Assembly (NCBI GenBank): GCA_027475525.1
Contig: JAMWFC010000052.1
Span: 1 to 64,000 of the forward strand
Direction of reading: 5' to 3'
Length of the DNA: 64,000 bases
From: Macrolepiota albuminosa
Lineage: Eukaryota > Basidiomycota > Agaricomycetes > Agaricales > Agaricaceae
Of the stretch, positions 23,482-35,461 are shown piece after piece (position 1 is the first letter of the stretch; every line of letters starts with the position of its first letter). The notes below the pieces were generated by a model that was given only the letters and a program-made list of their open reading frames with translations, was not told the origin of the DNA and searched no databases. A program made the position numbers and the translations under genes.

Positions 23482-23980
23482 TGTAAGGGCGACCTCTAGA
23501 GGCTGTGGCTCAGTCACACAGCTGGCAGAGAGAGATCCAAAGTGTATTAGAATATATACTGACAATATCAAGGTAGCTACTCACCTGGCAGAGGGAGATC
23601 CAAAGAGAACAAGTCTAGGGATTCCCTATGCCAGGTTGGACACTTCTGGGGCCTCTGAAGCATGGGAAACAACTGTACAGTACAACAAAACCTTAAAAAC
23701 TCGAAAATTGCCTACACAAACACTTGTACAAATAAAGGGCAAACTCTGGCAAACTCTGGCTTATATAAGCAGTCTGGAAGCGGTGCTGAGTGGGCCCATA
23801 CTTGTCTGAATGGTGGCTAAAGAACCAGAGCATCTCAAGGGCTGAGAGTGGTACTAACAGATAGTGTTGAAAGAATAGAAACAGTAAAATGAAATAATGT
23901 CAGAAGAAGTAAGAGAATGAATGGAAGGAGAGTGAAGAGATAAGGAGTGAGAAAAGGAAGAAATGAGGAGTCCCCTGACA
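23482..23980 (-). mobile_element. solo LTR, family A, inserted in the chromovirus
   Basis: On the + strand it reads TGTAAGGGCGACC...GGGGACTCC reversed, ending CCCCTGACA, so it is family A in reverse orientation, 499 bp. It is flanked by a perfect 5-bp duplication ACGCC (23477-23481 and 23981-23985). There is no internal sequence, so it is a solo LTR left by LTR-LTR recombination. It interrupts the tail of the chromovirus 3' frame and is therefore younger than that element. Confidence 0.92.
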
Positions 23981-24344
23981 ACGCCGTTCTCGACACGGGC
24001 CATATCCCCCCTCTCCGTTGCACCCTTCCACGTCAGTTCAGGCTCCAACAGCCTCAACATCGTCGGGCCCTGTTGCTTCATCATCCTCGGTTAACATCAA
24101 CAATGAAATGAGGATTGATACGGTCTGCGAGTTGTTGTGTCTGCCATCTGCATAATTATTGTAGGCGGCTCATCTCCTTTTCAATTCATACTGTTGGTTA
24201 ACGTCGGCATTGTATTTTTTGACAGATGACTTGAACATTTTCGAGTCGTGGAGGACCAGAGTGCCTCCACATTGACCTACTTATTGACCTGGACAAATCG
24301 TCCCTCCTTACATCAAGACTGAGTACCAGTCTCAAAGGGGGGCA

Positions 24345-24590
24345 TGTAACATATTGTATTATAGTTAAATAATTAATAGACAATTATATTAATTATTTAT
24401 CATTACTTTACATACATGCTGGCTGCCTTACATAAGGCAGCCAATTTTACTGTCATACTTCGTAGTACTAGAATTGACTATCGATCTGGTTCTGTTGGTG
24501 TGACTGTAAGGCTAAGCTAAACTAGAATCGACTATCGATCTGGTTCTGTTGGTGTGACCATAAGGCTAAGCTAAACTTGACTTTGTTTCA
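24345..24590 (+). repeat. 3' LTR of the chromovirus
   Basis: Same ends as the 5' LTR. It carries its own imperfect 54-bp tandem duplication (copies starting 24469 and 24523). The two copies differ at several bases, so this duplication is old and real, unlike the exact 77-bp one in the 5' LTR. Confidence 0.9.
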
Positions 24591-24595
24591 GGGGC

Positions 24596-25975
24596 AGAAA
24601 AACAGAGGCTAATGGCATGATTGTATGCCTAGACCAAGAGAAGGCCTATGACAGGATCCTGCACAAATTTCTATGGGACCTTAAAAAAATTTGGCTTCCC
24701 AGATGTATTTATAAATACAATAAAGGCATTATACAGCAATGCATACATGAAAGTTCCTGAATGGGGAAGTGTGTGACAGTTTCAAAGTAACAAGAGGAGT
24801 GCATCAAGGCAACTCTTTATCCTGCCTTCTCTTCAACCTAGCTATAGAATCTCTGGCCCAGATGATATGAGAGTCCTCCCTGAAAGACATCACCATCAAT
24901 GAAGAAGTTGAATGCCTGATTGTGACGCTTTTTGCTGATGATATGACAGTCTACCTATCCAAAGAGGACAAATTCCAAGACCTAGAGGATATCCTAAAAA
25001 AACTGGTGTAAGGCATCAGGAATGAAATTCAATATACCAAAAACTGTCATAGTACCCATAGAGACCCCCAGACTACAGGAAAAACCTCCAACAAACAAGG
25101 AAGGCCCATGTCAACAACTAAGCTATACCAGAGGATATAAAGATAGCAGGAGATGAGGAAGCAATGAGACTCCTAGGAGCCTTTATAGGGAATGATATTG
25201 AAAATGCAAGCATATGGACACCCACAGTAGAAGCCATAATTAAGAACTTTAAACAATGGAACAAAGGCAGACTGACCTTAGAAAGATGCTGGCTCATCAT
25301 CAACATAGTGGTGGAGAGCAGAACACAGTTCAGAACAAGAGTCCAAGGCATGTCAAAATGCATTGAGGACCTGTTAGTAAAGCTAATGAGGGACTTCCTG
25401 TTGGACACAGAGTCAAAACCCACAGTCGGAATAAACATGCTTAGACTACCCCTCAACATGGGGAGTCACAAGGCCCTGGACATAAGAATCAGGAACAAAG
25501 CCATAGAAATCATGAAGGCACAGAGATACCTAAAAATAGATGGCAGGCACCCAAAATGGGCCCAGATTGTAGATAAGCTAATAAGTGCAAAAATTACAAA
25601 GAAACCCAAGAGCAGCAAAATTTCTAAAATAAACATATTTCCACAAAACACAACAGTGGACACAAGGGCTGGCAAAGATTGCCTCCCCCCCTCCCTACAA
25701 TGCATGATCAAAGTGGCAAGAAAATACAAAGTAGCATTTACACTACTAGTAGTAGATAGAGGCCTGAAAGATGAAATGCTGGTCTAGTTAGACAAAGGCA
25801 CTAAACAAGATAAAAGGTTCCAACTGAACTCAGAAGCCATGAGATGCCTGCATGACATACACTGTATCTCAATGGTAGGTGATATGAGAAACGTAGTAGC
25901 GGCCCTAGCCACAACAGCTGAAAACTACAAGAAATGTAAAAATTGTGCCTGTGTAAAGTATAAAGACCTATGACA
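24596..25975 (+). pseudogene. LINE ORF2 relic, 3' part: rest of reverse transcriptase
   Basis: Continues the LINE interrupted at 14357. It opens with the palm start MIVCLDQEKAYDRI (near 24618-24660) and has the catalytic box as LFADDMTVYLS (near 24928-24960), so the usual YADD reads FADD. It then gives a 207-residue frame (25164-25787) with LLGAFIGNDIENASIWTP and RLPLNMGSHKALDIRIRNKA, typical of the domain after the reverse transcriptase. Near 25930 a cysteine cluster (CKNCACVKYK) remains from the C-terminal end. Stops occur throughout the first 500 bases. Together with 10262-14357 this LINE was about 5.5 kb. Confidence 0.85.
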
Positions 25976-25999
25976 GACACATAGAGACATCACAATGGT

Positions 26000-26817
26000 A
26001 TGTGTCATATGTTGTATGGGAGCTTGCTTTGTGCCATACCATACGTGTCCAGCAGAGTCCGCTACACTGGAGCAGAGCAGTCCCCACAGTGCCGTAGAAT
26101 ACAGAGCCACAGATGTGTCACAATGTGCTATATGACACGGTCCAGTGGATCAATAAAAGGTGGGCACACACATTTGCACGCAGGCGGCAGATGCCAGCAG
26201 ATACTAGCAGACGTCAATGTGCATCAGCGGCTGCCGGCAGGTATCAGCCCACGAGTGAAAACCTCCTCCATTGGCAGACGTCATGGCATGAATAAACCCT
26301 CCTCAAGGTTCCCCACTTCCCTCCCTCTCCCTTCCTCCCTGCAGGCCATTAGCTGGCATCCGTCAGAGTTTGTTGGCAGCCGTCGTGACCTGCTGGCATC
26401 TGCCAGATATCCGCTGATATCTGTCAGCATCCACAGGAATCTGTTGGTAACCCCCAGCATTGTCTAGCATTGTCCGGCATCAGGGCAGAAGAGAAGAAAA
26501 CAGGGTGTGTGGGCATCTGCCACATGGGGTGGCATCTTGGAGAGCATGGGGGGTGGCAGAAGAGGGATGGGGGTGGGGAGAAAGAGGGGGAAGGAGGAAG
26601 GGGAGGAGTGTGGGTGTCCGCTGGTATGCCAGCAGACGTAGCAGACGTCAGATGTCAGGTCAGGGGAGAGGAGGGAGGCGGGGTGCATGTGGTGGACGGG
26701 GATGGCATGTGAGGTAGTGTGGGAAGTGGAAAGGATGGCACTGGGGAGAAAGAGGGGGAAGGGCGGAAGAGGGTGCGTGAGTGTCCACTGTCTGCTGGCA
26801 TGCCAGCAGACGGTAGC
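26000..26817. repeat. GC-rich palindromic and purine-rich repeat region
   Basis: The segment repeats short words built on GCTGGCAT / GCCAGCAGACG in both orientations (26180-26460, 26615-26660, 26790-26817). It includes a perfect 22-bp palindrome at 26790-26811 (half GTCTGCTGGCA). Two purine-rich blocks (GGGGAGAAAGAGGGGGAAG near 26575 and 26742) stand about 165 bp apart as direct repeats, each followed by the palindrome-like motif. No coding signal was recognised; the short frames here are compositional. Confidence 0.55.
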
Positions 26818-26971
26818 GGATGGTAGCTGACATCAGCGGTGCAACCAGTCCCAGTGGTTCAGTGGAATATTTGTTTATTGATATTCAATATTGTGGATGG
26901 TAGCTGACATCAGCGGTGCAACCAGTCCCAGTGGTTCAGTGGAATATTTGTTTATTGATATTCAATATTGT
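26818..26971. repeat. exact 77-bp tandem duplication 3
   Basis: Copies 26818-26894 and 26895-26971, identical, starting GGATGGTAGCTG. Confidence 0.95.
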
Positions 26972-27300
26972 GTATAGCGCTGGGTTCTACTCCCCCTACT
27001 CCACCTTAACGGGGACTAATAGTGTGTTTTTATATGGGTGCATTTTTGCTCTACATGTACATCATACTGAGCTGTAGTAAGTGCATGCCAGCGGACGGTA
27101 GCAGATGGTAGCTGACATCAGCGGTGCAACCAGTCCCAGTGGTTCAGTGGAATATTTGTTTATTGATATTCAATATTGTGTACAGCGCTGGGTTCTACTC
27201 CCCCTACTCCATCTTAACGGGGACTAATGGTGTGTTTTTATATGGTGGCATTTTTGCTCTACATGTACATCATACTGAGCTGTAGTAAGCACCTGTGGTA
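26818..27300 (+). repeat. tandem repeat, ~208 bp unit, with tRNA-like A and B boxes
   Basis: Units starting GGTAGCTGACATCAGCGG occur at 26899 and 27107. Each holds GTGGTTCAGTGGAATATT, resembling a tRNA D-arm or A box, and about 50 bases later GGGTTCTACTCC, resembling a B box. An extra partial unit at 26818-26894 is an exact 77-bp copy and may be an assembly artefact. The unit ends with GAGCTGTAGTAAG. Confidence 0.6.
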
Positions 27301-27600
27301 GTTGATCTGACCAAAACTCTAGCAATTACTGAAGTGGGACAGGATAGAGGAGTTGACGCATGAGATCATACCAGTACTCATGACAAGTGACGATATACCA
27401 GGGCTGGCTACCTTTTTTACAAAGACCAGCACAAAGGCAGTTGCCACAGTGCATCATCAACTTGTCATAAGCACGGGAATGAACACACGTGCAAACTCGT
27501 CCATCTTATGCCACTGCAGAAATCTTTGGAGTTTTCAATGGATCAAATTCATGATGCTAGCGGACGTCAGCGGCCTGCTGCTATTATATAATAGCAACTA

Positions 27601-27680
27601 GCAGAAGTCGAACCCACCTCTTGTGCACAATATGAAATATCAATTTATGAATATTCCATTGTACCACAGGTGCTTACTAT
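27601..27680 (-). repeat. tRNA-related (SINE-like) repeat copy
   Basis: Read on the - strand: GTAAGCACCTGTGGTACAAT, then GGAATATT, and about 50 bases on GGTGGGTTCGACTTC. This is the same A-box / B-box core as the copies at 27891 and 28050, in the opposite orientation. The 301 bases before it (27301-27600) hold no gene I can recognise. A truncated start of the same repeat lies at 27283-27300. Confidence 0.6.
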
Positions 27681-27769
27681 AATTCAGGATGGTGTTCATG
27701 TAGTGCACAAAGGGACCCATACAGAATTTGAACGGATAGATATTTTACTGCAACTGGTGCATTTGTATT

Positions 27770-28170
27770 GAATTGACAATATTAGACTGATATTTATTTA
27801 CACTATAAAAGTATACAGGAAAGAGGAAAACCATGGAGTGTAGCAGAATATTAGACTAATATTGATTTACACCATTGCATTATACAGGAAGCGTCTGTGG
27901 TGTAGTGGAATATTTTCAATTGGTATTCCTTGCATCTTGCAACAGGTGGGTTCGACTTCCCCTAGTGCATTGACATCCAATTCAACAATTTTTGACCACA
28001 CACAGAATATTAGACTGATGTTTATTTACATCATAGCACTGTACAGTAAGCATTGGTGGTCTAGTGGAATATTATCCATTGGTGTTCATTATGTGTTGTA
28101 GTAGGTGGGTTTGACTCCTGCTTAGTGCAATAAACATTAAGATGTTTGCAATTTTTGACCTGCTTAGCTA
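27770..28170 (+). repeat. tandem tRNA-derived SINE-like units
   Basis: Three consecutive units share a leader (AATATTAGACTGATRTTTAT) and a tRNA-like body. Bodies are at 27891-27968 and 28050-28128, with a degenerate one near 27822-27846. The last body can form a 7-bp acceptor stem (GCATTGG with the 3' TTAGTGC) and a T-arm with loop TTTGACT. The B box of the middle one reads GGTTCGACTTC. The bodies lack a convincing anticodon arm and sit in repeats, so I call them tRNA-derived repeats rather than tRNA genes. RNA polymerase III transcription is an inference. Confidence 0.6.
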
Positions 28171-28324
28171 ATTGTTATTTACTAAACTGTAAGATAAACA
28201 AAGTAAGGTTTTGTCAAGCAATAAATCAAACTTCTTTTGTAATTTAAACAGAGTCACATGATATCTATTTTCAGAACTTGCTTTGTGTAAAGTTCTCGTC
28301 CGTTTCTTTAATCCTCCATCCGCC

Positions 28325-30148
28325 ATGTCTAACGAAGAACTCCACCAACGGGTCGTTGACGCGGATGTTCGAGTATTATACCTTGCTCTCAGAGGAGACC
28401 TGCGACAACTCAAAGCACAGCAGAAGGACCTGGTAAGATACAAGCACTCCTGCCTAATAGACATGCACTAATAGTTGTCCTGTAGATTGACATGTGATTC
28501 AAGGTTAGGGATGTCAAGGATGACAAGAAACTCCTCCTTGATGCCAGGAAAAGTTTCATCAACAAAGTTATCCCACTACTCCAGAGCAAGCTTTCTGATG
28601 AGGATATGACCAGGCGATTGAAGGATGCTGCGAAGAAATGGACCCAGAGGAGTGGAAGGAGGGAAGAACCAAGTGGGGGCGAAGAACGACCTGATCCATC
28701 GACCGAGGCCGGTCTGTCGACAGCACTGGCACGAGAAGACCAGATAGGTCATAGGCCAGCAGCAGGAGATTTGTCTGGTCCGTCACCAATTCTGAAAAAG
28801 AGAAAACAACTGAGTCCTCCAGCGGCAGGAGATTTGTCTGGTCCGTCGCCAAATCCCAAGAAGCCAAAACGGGTGACCTATATTGGTCAACGTCCTCCTG
28901 GTACCTATTGTTGACAGAAGGAGCAGGAGGATGAGGATGAGGACGAGGATGAAGAGGAAGAGGAAGAGGAAGAACAAGAGGGCAGGATACCAAAGAGGGA
29001 AATTACTGGAGGGATGCTGTTGGGCAGGTATCTGAGGACAGCACCTCGTCGCGAGGGTCAGCACATCAACCCCCCTTGCCAATATTGCGCAAGTAAGCGG
29101 CTACAGTGTGTCAGGACAAAGGGCGGCACCGCATGCGATCCCTGCCGGCTCATTCGCAAACAAACATGCAGCCTGACGATTGTCAAGAAAACCGTCAAGC
29201 CCAGCAACAAGGGAAAGGGGAAAAAACCACTGAGAAAGAAGTCAGTGATGATTATTGAGAGTGATGATGGTATGAAACTCTTTTCCTGCTCAAATAGCTA
29301 ACCAATAGTTAGCAGATGAACCAGCCAGTCCAATTGCAGGACCATCAAAACCGTCTATCTGTCCATCCCAACTGTCGACCTCCAACTGCCCAGCGGATCC
29401 TCTTCCGGTCAAGGGAAAGGGCAAGGAGCGGGCAATGGAGTCTAGTCACAGTAAGGACATTGTGGCTGGTGTAATGGCAGGGGTGGAGAGCCATTTGGAC
29501 AGGATGAAGAATGGGTTCCAGGAAGCATTGCAGAATGTTGGGGAGCAGGTGTGGGATGGGTTTGTCATGGCTGAGGCAAGCTGGTTACCGCGTATTAAGG
29601 ACTTCTTCCATTGCTACCAGACTCAGATTGACATGCTCGGTGGCCACATGAAAACCCTGCAAACCAATGTTTCTTGTGTGGGTGAGACGCTTGCATCTCA
29701 CAATGGATGGATCCATCAGACGAAGGAGCAGATCTGCCATATTCACGGTATGGTTGACACTTTGCAGAGTCGACTTCACATCTCCACCCGTCCCTCCAGT
29801 CCATCAGCTCAGGATGATGTGACAGTGCATCCAACAGGGCACAGTGGACTTGGACCCATCATTGAAGAGGAAGAAACCACTCCTGACCCCACTGCTGACC
29901 AATCCCCTGCCAGTGCTGACATATCTGTTCCCACTGGTGACACCTCTGCCCTCGCCACTGACCAATCCCATCATGCCGCTGACTTATTTGCTCTCACCGT
30001 CGCTCCATCCCTGCTTCAACAAACATCCTCAGGGATGTCTCCTGCACAAACATCTCCGTCACCCCCTCCACCATCTTCCGTCCCTCTGCCAGTCCCTGCC
30101 GAGGACCCTCTCCCTGGCCCAAGGAGACGGGCTCGCAGCAACTCCTGA
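28325..30148 (+). pseudogene. companion gene of the KDZ region: Cys-rich, Ser/Pro-rich protein
   Basis: Splice signals and frame give exon 1 28325-28432, intron 28433-28485, exon 2 28486-29269, intron 29270-29312 (branch CTAAC) and exon 3 29313-30148. Exon 2 holds a helical start (LLLDARKSFINKVIPLLQSK), two 21-residue repeats (PAAGDLSGPSP...), an acidic run, and a cysteine cluster CQYCASKRLQC...CDPCRLIRKQTC with the spacing of a fungal Zn(II)2Cys6-like domain. Exon 3 has a coiled part (HLDRMKNGFQEALQNVGEQV) and a long Ser/Pro/Thr tail. Two TGA codons interrupt exon 2 (after IDM and after TYC). Possibly a DNA-binding protein tied to the neighbouring KDZ element; function unproven. Confidence 0.5.
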
Positions 30149-30344
30149 AGTAGTCAGCCGCCGATGCAACGGACCCGATCATCCAGTTGGCTTACTGAGA
30201 GACGGAAGGCAACAGAAGAGAATTGAAGATGGATGATCTAAGATGGACGGTTTCTGATTGTACAATTTTTTTTTTCATTATGATAGACATTGCTACATTG
30301 TTTAGTTTACAAAAATGTAATATAACATTCTCCCCTTCCCCACA

Positions 30345-32538
30345 TCAATGACGGCGGACTGCTCGAATGACCTTAGTGTGGCTGCTACTCCTTTTTGCTG
30401 GTGTAGACATATCAATGTATCGAGCTGCATCCTCCTGTAACATTTGTGCTTGAGACTTGCGGGGTCGCTTGGAATTTGTTGACAATTGGTTAGGCAATGC
30501 CTTGCGCTTCTTTTGGTTTTGTAATGCTGGCCTTCCCTCACCTTCAAATTGGCCATTGTCCTCATCTTGAAGAATGTCGAGCACCCTTCTTGATACTCTA
30601 TATCTAGGGAAACCATCACTAGGGCCATTAATTGGAGGGTCTGGATGGCTCCATCCTCTTTGTTGTAAGAGGTGGATGGTAGTGGCATCTACCACTGCTG
30701 TATCATCACCACATTTGTCATAAAGAAATTCGTTGAGAGCGGACTTGTCATGAGCAGAAGCTGATATATTTGGTCGGGATTCATTGTGAACCATGGATCT
30801 GTTGTGGCGCTGAGGCTGTGGAGTGTGTGGTGAGCGCAAGACAGGGGGTTCCTCCTGTAAGTCAGGCAGTGGTGTGTGTGGTACGCTAAGTGACAGGGGA
30901 AGTGTAGGCCCCAGTTGCCACTCCAAGTTGGCTGCAGATCTGGTGACTAAAGTGGATCCGCCATCAGAAGTTCCATCATTAGCAATGGTCCTACTGTTGT
31001 CATCGACTACCACTAATGGTGTTGGCCTCTGTTTCTGATTTTTCCCTCCATTTTTGTGTATAGCCTTACGTGCTGCTGCTGCTGCTGCCACATTTTTTTC
31101 ACAATCATCTCAGATGCCATACTTTGCAGCTACTGGCTGCTTATGATGGTTGAGATAAACTGTCCAGCGGAAGGTGTCACTGGATCCATACTGTCTTTGA
31201 CGGTCTCTTCAGAAGTTCAGCAGACGCAATAGCTCAGGCCGACAAAGATTATGGGGATCTTGAAATATCAGACCCTCTGGATGATACCTTGAATGTATGA
31301 ATTGCTGATCATTGGTCCTCACTGCCTTGTAAGGAGCAGATTCATACCAGTAACCAGATGCAATTTCTGACAGAGTGATCAGATGATGAGCAAAGGTAGA
31401 GAAAACTAGAATTCACTGTAATGAGTATTTAGATAGTCCCAGACAAGCATTTCCAATTCTGCCTGAGTATGAAATATATTTGGTCCTGGATCTGCTGGTA
31501 ATATTGGGAATCCATTCCTATCCAGATCAAGGATAAGGTCATGGCATGTAAGGATAGGAGGAGTCACATCATGGGGTGATTGCATGTTGGATGGCATGTC
31601 TCTACCAAGAAGAGTAGACATATAATCCATCATCTTCTTGTTGAGGTCACTAACAAGGTCAGGAAAGGAGTCTTGAAAGGTAGGTCGGTTAGCATGGGTC
31701 AAGTATGACATATTGTCATGACTATAATTGGTGTCAAAATTGTTTAAAGAATGATGGCACTACATACATTCTAATAGTCATGCCTTCATCTGCATACCAA
31801 CCAATAACAGTCCAACTTAACATGCCCATCTCTCTAAATCAAAGCACATCTGCATTGTTCACATGCTTCAAACCATGCTTTTGGGCCTTCCTGGAAAGAC
31901 AACGATTAAAAAGCAGAATCAAGCGGACGGATGTACAACAAATAGAGGACAGATGGGGGACGGAAGGAGTACCAACTTGCACTGAATTTCTGGCGGATTT
32001 CCTTTTTTGCTTCATTCTGCCGCCATCTTCCATAAACAACTTTCCTCCTGCGGTGTGAGTTGATGCATAACATTTTTAACAGCCAAATTATATTGTGCAA
32101 ATGCATCCAATCCCAAAGCGTTGTGATCCTTACCCCTCAACAAGTTCTGGATCTCCTCATTTATCTCCTTTGCCATTGTCTGCTGGACAACATCTCGCAG
32201 TGAAGTTTTCAGGAGCATCTTTGGATCTTTATGCTGGTAATAAGGGCACCAGCAATTCTTGATATACTGGACAACCTTCTATTCAAGCAAATGATGTCTA
32301 ATTCTTTGCAATGAGTTGCTGTACCTACTTTGATTCTCTCTGCCCACTCTTCCCCTGTCTTTGGCTCTGTCCCCTTAGTGGCCCAGTAGTTGAAGATATC
32401 CGTTAGAATTTTATCCTTCAAGATAGCAGTCTGAGCTTGAGGAGTAGTTGAGGAGCGGTAGAGTTCCTTGTATGGTTCAAAGATAGATCTTTCTTCCGCT
32501 ATAAATATTGGTTCAGGCGGTTGCAGGAGAGCAGACAT
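30345..32538 (-). pseudogene. conserved-looking agaricomycete hypothetical gene next to KDZ, broken
   Basis: On the - strand it starts MSALLQPPEPIFIAEERS at 32538. Exon 1 ends at 32329 (GAERIK-type end), intron 32279-32328, exon 2 continues VVQYIKNCWCPYYQHKDP and ALGLDAFAQYNLAVKNVM. A TGA follows AAE where the pattern suggests Trp (then GNPPEIQ). Later pieces at 31406-31711 (NMQSPHDVTPPILTCHDLIL), near 31180-31300 (LIFQDPHNLCRPELLRLLNF) and 30345-31091 (Ser/Pro-rich with a basic KKRKALPNQ stretch) are collinear. I recall this arrangement as a family common in agaricomycete genomes around transposons, but give it no name. It converges on the gene at 28325-30148, with 196 bp between them. Confidence 0.5.
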
Positions 32539-35307
32539 GTTTGTAGACAATATAATTTTCTGCAACCACACAGTTCTCAACTGAAAGATCACATGATGAA
32601 ATATACATTTCCGTTCAGTGTTCCTTGATGACAAACAGATTTTGTTTGTCATTGACGGATAGAGTCTGCTGTCTGCTGATATCTAGCCAGTTCAAATTAG
32701 AGCATATTGCCAATATCAATGAGTGGTCTCATTAGATGTCCAGTACAATGGCTAGGTCCTGGCTATAGATATTTGATCATGAACCTGAACTCTCTGAAGA
32801 AATGCAAGTGACCAAAAACAACAGTCATCAGACAAAGGGACCTCATCCCATTTGCTGAGGAAAGGACACAACTCACTTAGAACACACAAAGGTTGCCAGT
32901 CTTCATAACACAATGGCTACCACTGGGTCCCACTCCCATTGTAACTAGTGCACCACCTGCAGCATTTCCAGATGATGATAACTTTGCACACTTAGACAAT
33001 AATCCAATGGTAGATGATGTAGATGATACAATGCCTTTATCTATAAGGCATGTAAAGGTAATTTGAATGGTATGCTATTATTGAGAGCAAATTATTCAAG
33101 TTCATACATAGACACAGGCAGATTATCTTAATGACTTCATCAACCATGTTCCACAGTTGCTCAATGGATTGCTTGGTTGTGAATCAATGGATGACATTAC
33201 TGATTGCCTTGCTTGTCCTGACCATTACCTCGCACAATGGTGATGCCATGATTGCGTTGGGTCAAGAATATTCTGTCGCAGATGTTTTCGCCGCATGCAC
33301 GACTCCAACCCGTTTCACTGACCTGAAGTATGGAATGGTAGGTATTTCCAACCAATAAATATGTCGGATACTGGAGGGTATTTCTATATCCAACACAATT
33401 TATTGCATGCAAACTGTTATCAAGGGAAGGTCAGGGTCAGGGCTCTTGAGGACCACAAGCGGAAAAGGGACATTTAGGAGCAAGAGTTACTATGACTCGA
33501 ATATCAACTAGCAGATAGCGACCCAGGACATCCGGCAGCACATCCATCCATGACTTCAGATTTCCTGAGCAGACTTCAGGATGCCAGCTTTGATCAAATC
33601 ATGGAAGAGGAAGAGCAACAGGAACCAGAGAATAATGTGCCAATAGAAGATATTCCAGAAGATCAGCCAGCCACAAACGGGTTCTGTATGGACAGATATG
33701 ATTGCTTTGGGAATCCAATACAATGGATTGGTCACACAACTGGAGTACACTACATCACTGTTATTTCATGTGAGTGTTCTGGGATGGATGTCTTGGTGGA
33801 GGATACTATCCGCTCACAGCTGGTCCCCAGTACATTTGATCAGACACAAACATATTTTACAATGGCTGTGCTGGACAACTTCTGTCTGACAAATCTAGAG
33901 TGCAAAGCATCTGCCTACCAGTACTGGCAGAAAATTGCAAGAATAACTTCTCTGATTGCATCTTCTGGTGAGATAGATAACCTTTATCGCGAGCTACAAC
34001 AAATTTCTCATTCATGGTGGTGGCTGAAGAAGTTGAAGTGGGCAGGCTTTGGCCATGATGAATTGAGGCATCCCATGGCGCTGGACCGTGGTGAACTTGC
34101 AATATTCTGTCCAACTTGTCTTCAACCAGGAGTTAATCTTCCATTCAACTGGGAAGAAGATCTCGTCTGATAGAAGTTCAATCGTTTTTTAATAATGAAC
34201 AGCAACTTCAAGGCAGATCACGTCCAACATTCTAATCCTGCTCATGATGTATGGCATTCAGAAGGCAGTAGTATGATGGCCAGGGAGGGATGAGCTCACC
34301 CACTATCTCAAGTGTGCAAAGGAACAGCCAATGGTGAGTGACATTCTTCAACTCTACCTGTCCGCCGTCCACCTCTGTCTGTCCTGTGAAAACACATTCA
34401 AAGCTATTGAAAAGGCCCTGATGATGAACAAGTCATGCAACATTACTGGTATTGTTGCAACGGCATGTACATGGCATGGCTGCTTTGCTCCTAATAGTGT
34501 AACAAACTTGACCCGTGGTGAAGGCCAGGTTTACACAGACTTTTCCATCACACGGGCAGTTAAGACGACCAACATGGATGGGATTCAGCGTCTCCTACTG
34601 GTATATGACATAGCATGCCAGTGGTGTGTCAAATTTTCTGAACAGCTTGCCGAGGCCAGAGAAGTCCTGCTGGATAATCTACTCGTGGACTTTGCAATAG
34701 GACTTTTTCATGTCCATGGGCATAAGGAGGATTGTTTTTTCTGCTTTGCCCTGTCCTTCATTCCTGGGGCCGGTCATTTGGCTGGGGAGATAATTGAAAG
34801 TCTCTGATCTACACTAAATAAAGTCTCACAGATGGCCCGTACGGCTACCTTGGCACATCGGGCAGAAATCCTTGATGATCACATGTGTGACTCAAACTGG
34901 AAGAAGCTGCTTGACATAGTTCTATTCCTATGTCGAAAGTATAGGACTGCTGTTGAGATGAGAGATGCAGCCGTTCAATATTTCACTGAGCAATCTGTCG
35001 GAATATCAATGGATTTACTAACAAGCTGGGAAGCCAGAATAGCTAAGGCAGAAAGGCTCAAAGAGGAGGGAAACTGTAAAGCAATGGATATTCTGAAAGC
35101 TCGTACAATGACCTTCAATAGTGCAAGTGAAGACCGAATGGCAGCAGACAGTGGAAACCACTCAACGGATGTTGCAGCGACAGATATTCATTCCTTCTGG
35201 ATTCAACTTGCCCTTGACATTGAGGAGCAGCAGTAAGGTGTATTGGTGATGGCCCAATCTATTTCACTAATTGGAAGCTCAGAATTGCAATTCAGGACCA
35301 GATTTGC

Positions 35308-35461
35308 TGTTTGAATTGGCATGCAAGCAATGATGATCGGCAAAAGGTCGAGGCAGAAAGAGAACTATTAAGGGTTTGACTCAATGTTTGAATTGGCATG
35401 CAAGCAATGATGATCGGCAAAAGGTCGAGGCAGAAAGAGAACTATTAAGGGTTTGACTCAA
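35308..35461. repeat. exact 77-bp tandem duplication 4
   Basis: Copies 35308-35384 and 35385-35461, identical, starting TGTTTGAATTGG. Inside the KDZ transposase relic. Confidence 0.95.

Larger units (their letters stand above)
14363..24590 (+). mobile_element. Ty3/gypsy chromovirus, 10.2 kb, inserted in a LINE
   Basis: The element is bounded by direct LTRs (14363-14631 and 24345-24590), both starting TGTAACATATTG and ending GACTTTGTTTCA. It is flanked by a 5-bp target duplication GGGGC (14358-14362 and 24591-24595), so both ends are original. A purine tract (CAAAGGGGGGCA) sits just before the 3' LTR. Inside, in order: gag (14782-17811), pol without protease and most of reverse transcriptase (about 17827-20614), and a 3' region with extra frames (20807-23480). 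A solo LTR of another family interrupts the 3' end. The LTRs differ by internal duplications and point changes, so the insertion is not recent. Confidence 0.9.

Noticed and set aside
27283..27679. A 397-bp MITE with 18-bp perfect terminal inverted repeats
   Set aside because: The inverted repeats are the shared start of tRNA-related repeats in opposite orientation, one of them truncated; no target duplication seen.
28050..28128. A possible functional tRNA gene
   Set aside because: It has acceptor stem and T-arm but no convincing anticodon arm, and it is one of several similar repeat copies.
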